DNA from: CAZTKP01 sp964614215
GTDB lineage: Bacteria; UBP6; UBA1177
Direction: 5' to 3'
Assembly (NCBI GenBank): GCA_964614215.1
Contig: CAZTKP010000155.1
Coordinates: 1-6,134, forward strand
Length of the DNA stretch: 6,134 nucleotides
Shown piece after piece: positions 6,001 to 6,134 of the stretch (positions within the stretch are counted from its first letter, which is position 1; every line of letters starts with the position of its first letter). Below the pieces are notes generated by a model. The model was not told the DNA's origin and did no database searches. It saw only the letters and a program-made list of their open reading frames with translations. A program made the position numbers and the translations under genes.

Positions 6001-6134
6001 TCCACAAAAGATACCTCGACAGACTTTTTTATGGAGCGGCTGAACAAGGGAACCTATGTCTTTGAATATCCGCTGCTTGTAAATCTCCGGGGTGACTTCT
6101 CCGCAGGGATCACGACTATTCAGTGTATGTACGC
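28..6134 (+). CDS. Alpha-2-macroglobulin family lipoprotein with intact thioester (3' end beyond window)
   Basis: Predicted envelope-anchored protease trap: cleavage of a bait segment should expose an internal thioester that covalently captures the protease. The frame is open from GTG 28 to the window edge, 2035 codons. Seen in order: lipobox LISC (Cys18); helical N-terminal region with RPTLYDFLAHRAL (196-208); MG2 block TDRAIYRPG (607-615); VEEYKRPKF (694-702); FRDKLTPG (1084-1091); MYDASLDSF (about 1116-1124); NFQETAFFMP (1282-1291); PNVPRFLREGD (1344-1354); thioester CAEQ (1512-1515); GGWPWF (1611-1616); ending in TTIQCMY. These blocks are those of the long Bacteroidota-type A2M proteins, longer than the roughly 1650 residues of E. 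coli YfhM. GTG 28 is chosen because it has a ribosome binding site 6 bases upstream, an in-frame TAG at 13-15 prevents further extension, and it gives a complete lipoprotein signal. Arg is mostly AGA/AGG throughout, with no sign of a mosaic. Family assignment is secure; substrate and biological role are inferred from relatives. Confidence 0.96.
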   Translation, partial: MRKSIVLLLFLVFPLISCNGEPVEKVKVPKKYGTYTAQWAEVQKFENDGKPRSAIKVIEEIIRKAKKEKNSPQVVKGLIGLTKNVMNIGEVKFADQIKILVKESKDADKVTKAVLDSMLAEIFWTYYQSNRYRFMQRSETAKVESDDISTWDLKTIIKKVKDLHLSALKNADVLKQFKIELYDEILIQGLKPRKLRPTLYDFLAHRALQFFMYSDVSLTEAADPFKMMSPEYFGSAEQFIALTQNFKNEDSLQAQALKIFRDVTFRHLKDKESDALIDVELLRLKYVNDNIVIDNREELYLKALEGLEKKFPNNRTAGLIRYEISCWYRDNGNVYQPQMKDNDERKWYLKKAVNICDGVIKKDVSTEAADKCNVLISQLKSRTVSIQAEDVNTPEKPFRTFVTFRNVKNLYFRAVKLDEDDFLELVRNRKRIDETVEALRNEKPVKTWSVKLPDDGDLRSHTTEIAAPELKKGFYALVAGTKKDLSLDKAAVFFTLATVSNLSVITRQSEKGVKLFIADRESGKPVKGAKVKAYSYEYSNWRSKYVTEKIGSDSSDSDGIAEINVSRKRGYYQPYFIVKKSGDMIYSDFYVPYKNYSRASNSTFFFTDRAIYRPGQKVHFKGIMVHFDKDRKPKLLKNRKTLVRFYDVNGQQTAKMNLKTDEFGSFHGSFNAPEGVLNGQMRIQNEYGTKYISVEEYKRPKFEAEILPTEKSYRLNDKVEVKGIAKSYTGFPLSGAKVSYTVSRSTYFPYGYWWYGYGGYYSGGGNQVVMTNGEVKTDEKGEFKIEFTAKPDLMIPQEYNPAFTYSVNVDVTDINGETHSAFKMVRVGYTSLVLTENIPANLDGSKGAEFNVGSTNLDGQPVDAKGKLEIVELIKPETLLRKRLWQNPDKFVMTEDEFRKKFPHDIYDREDNFAQWKEGKSAFKKVFDTSKKNEKIKIDTAEWKEGKYVIKMTSKDKYGKEVNYRKYFDVYRSEDGKTDDSSISRMFLIDGTVEPGAEARVYLGSAAKDVSMLVYVFRKNEKAQKIKVKLDQEKKIVKIPIREKDRGNVAYSVVFQKFGRTYHQSGTVIVPWTDKQLKIETMSFRDKLTPGKKEEWRLKITGPKAQAAAAQMLALMYDASLDSFVRHNLWFSIHPTNYFNIYWNENSTHRATYSRQYAPHWYSYYYGKSWTYDSFNWNGFPRHAYYNYRYSRKRSKMAMPMAAAGSISGEGRGGGGVLMDEVAEEESFGVGSMELDGGVAQTAVAEKKAERSGSGKDKVVSRLTTANMESDNTVEKPQIRKNFQETAFFMPVLKTDEKGEIVVSFEVPDSLTKWRFLAMAHTKDLKIGHLDKYVNTIKELMVTPNVPRFLREGDSVILSAKISNMSKKKMTGTAKLELFDAATMKPLDKSYGNTGAAKKFSVKENGNTSVEWKLKVPMNTGTLTWRVVAQSGELSDGEENALPVLSNRMMVTESLPLPVNGKEKKEFKFKKLLESGSSKTLTNHKLTLEFTSNPTWYAVQAIPYLVEYPYECAEQIFSRLYANSLSMHIVKSNPVIKKVFEKWRGTDAMLSNLHKNQELKSVLLKETPWVLDSQNEEANKKRLANFFETKRMQRGLNSAARKLKKMQAYNGGWPWFPGFPESWFITQHIVSGFGKLKNMEVTLDRSVSSMADKAVQFIDNKVRERYEYLKRHSIDLNKKNIGYMEIHYLYARSFYTDIKVRSVNKEAFNYWLGQAEKYWLGETPYMNAMAAVALFRHGKTKIAKKIIESLRERAIYNEELGMYYKENMGGYYWYQFPIETQATIIEAFAEISKDTKTVNQLKQWLLKMKQVQGWKTTKATVDAVYALLMRGDNWLKNKGEAKITVGDIKIEPEKMGAKVEAGTGHFKVAWRKEKIKPEMGKVTVDNPNSNPAWGALYWQYFEDLDKITPHKTPLALEKDIFLEVKTPTGIKLEKVTQSTKLAPGDRLKVRVVLRSDRDMEYLHMRDMRPAGTEPENVLSRHKYQDGLWYYESTKDTSTDFFMERLNKGTYVFEYPLLVNLRGDFSAGITTIQCMY
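82..1167 (+). other. Helical N-terminal region of the long A2M form (about residues 19-380)
   Basis: This stretch is rich in Lys, Glu and Leu and reads as successive amphipathic helices, possibly TPR-like. It carries blocks I associate with the N-terminus of Bacteroidota-type A2M proteins: LAEIFWTYYQSNRYRF (119-134), TWDL (150-153) and RPTLYDFLAHRAL (196-208). Its function is not established; a spacer or protein-interaction role is a guess. Three of the six cysteines I count in the whole protein are here (326, 356, 372), close enough in sequence for one disulfide. The boundary near residue 380 is judged from the switch to beta-type sequence. Confidence 0.7.
1168..1806 (+). other. MG1-like and carboxypeptidase-regulatory-like beta domains (about residues 381-593)
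   Basis: Two beta-sandwich-like segments follow the helical region. The first has the strand pattern FRTFVTFRNVKNLYFRAVKL (about 398-417), which resembles an opening macroglobulin domain. The second contains ADRESGKPVKGAKVKAY (about 518-534), the G-x-P-V-x-G-A-x-V signature of carboxypeptidase-regulatory-like and related Ig-fold domains, followed by SDSDGIAEINV, the usual next turn and strand. These probably help form the MG ring that surrounds a trapped protease. Domain edges are approximate. Confidence 0.6.
1807..2127 (+). other. MG2 domain (about residues 594-700)
   Basis: The segment FFTDRAIYRPGQKVHFKGI (about 604-622) is the hallmark of MG2 across bacterial and animal A2Ms, with T607, D608, R609, Y612, R613, P614 and G615 all present. 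It is followed by TDEFGSFHGSF, the typical T-D-x-x-G-x-F turn, and ends at VEEYKRPKF (694-702), the linker into MG3 that is well conserved in the Bacteroidota-type proteins. This block is the strongest family marker outside the thioester domain. Confidence 0.9.
2128..2520 (+). other. MG3 domain with Tyr/Trp/Gly-rich loop (about residues 701-831)
   Basis: After VEEYKRPKF comes a beta domain with GFPLSGAKVSYTVSR (about 730-744), then a loop at 747-764 made almost only of Tyr, Trp and Gly plus some Ser, Phe and Pro, then TDEKGEFKIEF and VTDINGETHSAF. The G-x-P-L-x-G-A-x-V plus aromatic loop plus D-E-x-G order is the usual MG3 pattern in this family, although the aromatic loop varies between proteins. 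The loop has no cysteine and probably projects from the domain surface. Confidence 0.75.
2521..3420 (+). other. Middle MG domains up to MYDASLDSF (about residues 832-1131)
   Basis: Several beta domains follow MG3. Recognisable blocks are WKEGKYVIKM followed by SKDKYGKEV (about 943-961), TVEPGAEARVYLGSA (about 992-1006), VPWTDKQLKIETMSFRDKLTPG (1070-1091), EEWRLKITG ending at Gly1102, and MLALMYDASLDSF (1112-1124). The last three are very characteristic of Bacteroidota-type A2Ms and place this part as the MG4 to MG6 portion of the ring, just before the bait region. Individual boundaries within this span are not resolved by eye. Confidence 0.7.
2771..2869 (+). repeat. Exact 18-base direct repeat, in frame, 81 bases apart
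   Basis: AGTGGAAAGAAGGAAAGT occurs at 2771-2788 and again at 2852-2869. The offset of 81 bases (27 codons) keeps the frame, so both copies encode WKEGK, once before SAFKKV and once before YVIKMT. The flanking bases differ. Both copies sit in segments that look like normal parts of an MG-type domain, so this may be chance convergence of similar strands rather than a recent duplication. Confidence 0.8.
3421..3600 (+). other. Aromatic-rich stretch before the bait candidate (residues 1132-1191)
   Basis: These 60 residues hold 13 Tyr, 4 Trp and 3 Phe, a third of the total, with many Asn, Ser, His and Arg and no Cys. A YYY run is at 1164-1166. The stretch directly follows MYDASLDSF and ends at a basic cluster RKRSK (1192-1196). 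The composition differs sharply from the Lys/Glu-rich rest of the protein. It may pack against the MG ring or form a sticky, exposed face near the bait; no function is known to me. Confidence 0.75.
3601..3864 (+). other. Candidate protease bait region, low complexity (residues 1192-1279)
   Basis: This segment of about 88 residues begins with the basic cluster RKRSK (1192-1196) and runs through Met/Ala repeats (MAMPMAAAG, 1197-1205), a Gly run (1213-1216), an acidic patch DEVAEEE (1220-1226), then a mix of Gly, Ala, Lys, Ser and Thr before the folded MG7 block NFQETAFF. It has almost no hydrophobic pattern of a folded domain. In A2Ms the bait is a flexible, protease-sensitive, fast-diverging segment in the MG6 region upstream of MG7 and the thioester domain; position and composition fit. 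Candidate cleavage residues include Arg/Lys clusters, Met/Ala and Val/Leu sites. This assignment is inference from context. Confidence 0.6.
3865..4494 (+). other. MG7 (A2M family domain) and following linker domain (about residues 1280-1489)
   Basis: Starts with RKNFQETAFFMP (1280-1291), then TDEKGEIVVSFEVPDSLTKW, AMAHTKDLK (about 1318-1326) and PNVPRFLREGD (1344-1354). This succession is the conserved core of the A2M domain that lies just before the thioester domain in bacterial and animal family members. A further beta segment (about 1355-1489), with ISNMSKKKMTG and WRVVAQSG, links into the thioester domain. It likely relays bait cleavage to release of the thioester. Confidence 0.85.
4495..5550 (+). 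other. Thioester domain (TED), alpha/alpha toroid (about residues 1490-1841)
   Basis: The domain contains EYPYECAEQIFSRLYAN around the thioester, then NLHKNQELKSVLL (about 1552-1564), ETPWVLDSQNEE, NGGWPWFPG (about 1610-1618) with ITQHIVSGFGKL next to it, IHYLYARSF (about 1686-1694), and QGWKTTKATVDAVYALL (1812-1828). These are helix-forming blocks of the toroidal TED as found in this family. Complement C3 has a catalytic His downstream of its thioester that biases acylation toward hydroxyls. His1687 lies in a conserved-looking helix, but I cannot align it with that position with confidence. Confidence 0.88.
4561..4572 (+). other. Thioester motif CAEQ (Cys1512 to Gln1515)
   Basis: The residues Cys1512, Ala1513, Glu1514 and Gln1515 match the C-x-E-Q thioester consensus (CGEQ in animals, CLEQ in E. 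coli YfhM). In the family, the Cys side chain and the Gln side chain form an internal beta-cysteinyl-gamma-glutamyl thioester that reacts with nucleophiles on the trapped protease. Both bonding residues and the preceding YPYE context are present, so the site should be functional. Most other cysteines of the protein lie far away, in keeping with a reactive lone Cys. Confidence 0.93.
5551..6134 (+). other. C-terminal MG domains including MG10-like domain (about residues 1842 to edge)
   Basis: After the TED come a beta segment with AWGALYWQYFEDLDKITP (1892-1909), TPLALEKDIFLEV (from 1912), LAPGDRLKVRVVLRSD, MRDMRPAGTEPENVLS, and a terminal block from FFMERLNKGTYVFEYPL into FSAGITTIQCMY. This is the C-terminal MG10/receptor-binding-type domain of bacterial A2Ms. 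Relatives, as I recall them, continue from this last block for only about 15-25 residues. Cys2033 in TIQCMY looks like a conserved family feature. The stop codon and any terminator lie outside the window. Confidence 0.82.

Overview
The window is essentially one gene. A single plus-strand open reading frame starts at a GTG at 28 and runs without an in-frame stop through the last base (2035 full codons plus 2 bases). I read every codon in this frame and found no stop or frameshift. It encodes a very large lipoprotein of the bacterial alpha-2-macroglobulin (A2M) family, in the long form typical of Bacteroidota and related phyla. The frame is still open at the edge. The last residues, around TTIQCMY, match the block I expect very near the family C-terminus, so probably only a few tens of residues or fewer are missing.

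Layout of the protein: lipoprotein signal with lipobox LISC (Cys18); a Cys-poor, largely helical N-terminal region of about 360 residues; two beta-rich macroglobulin-like (MG) or carboxypeptidase-regulatory-like domains; MG2 with the TDRAIYRPG block; MG3 with a Tyr/Trp/Gly-rich loop; further MG domains ending in FRDKLTPG and MYDASLDSF; a 60-residue aromatic-rich stretch; a low-complexity Met/Ala/Gly/Glu segment that is the best candidate for the protease bait region; MG7 starting at NFQETAFF; a thioester domain (TED) with an intact CAEQ motif (Cys1512 to Gln1515); and a C-terminal MG10-like receptor-binding-type domain cut by the window edge.

Inferred role: an envelope-anchored, broad-spectrum protease trap. 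When an attacking protease cuts the bait, the buried Cys-Gln thioester should become exposed and covalently capture it. The intact thioester separates this protein from bacterial A2Ms that have lost the motif (such as E. coli YfaS).

Organism: the family architecture points to a Gram-negative of the Bacteroidota/FCB type. The gene is moderately AT-rich (roughly 40-45% GC by eye) and Arg codons are mostly AGA/AGG. The clear Shine-Dalgarno sequence is less usual for typical Bacteroidota, so a related phylum is possible; I cannot place it further. Bases 1-27 hold only the ribosome binding site and in-frame stops. I see no RNA gene, mobile element, CRISPR array or terminator. I do not see a new multi-gene system here; the points of interest lie inside this one protein.
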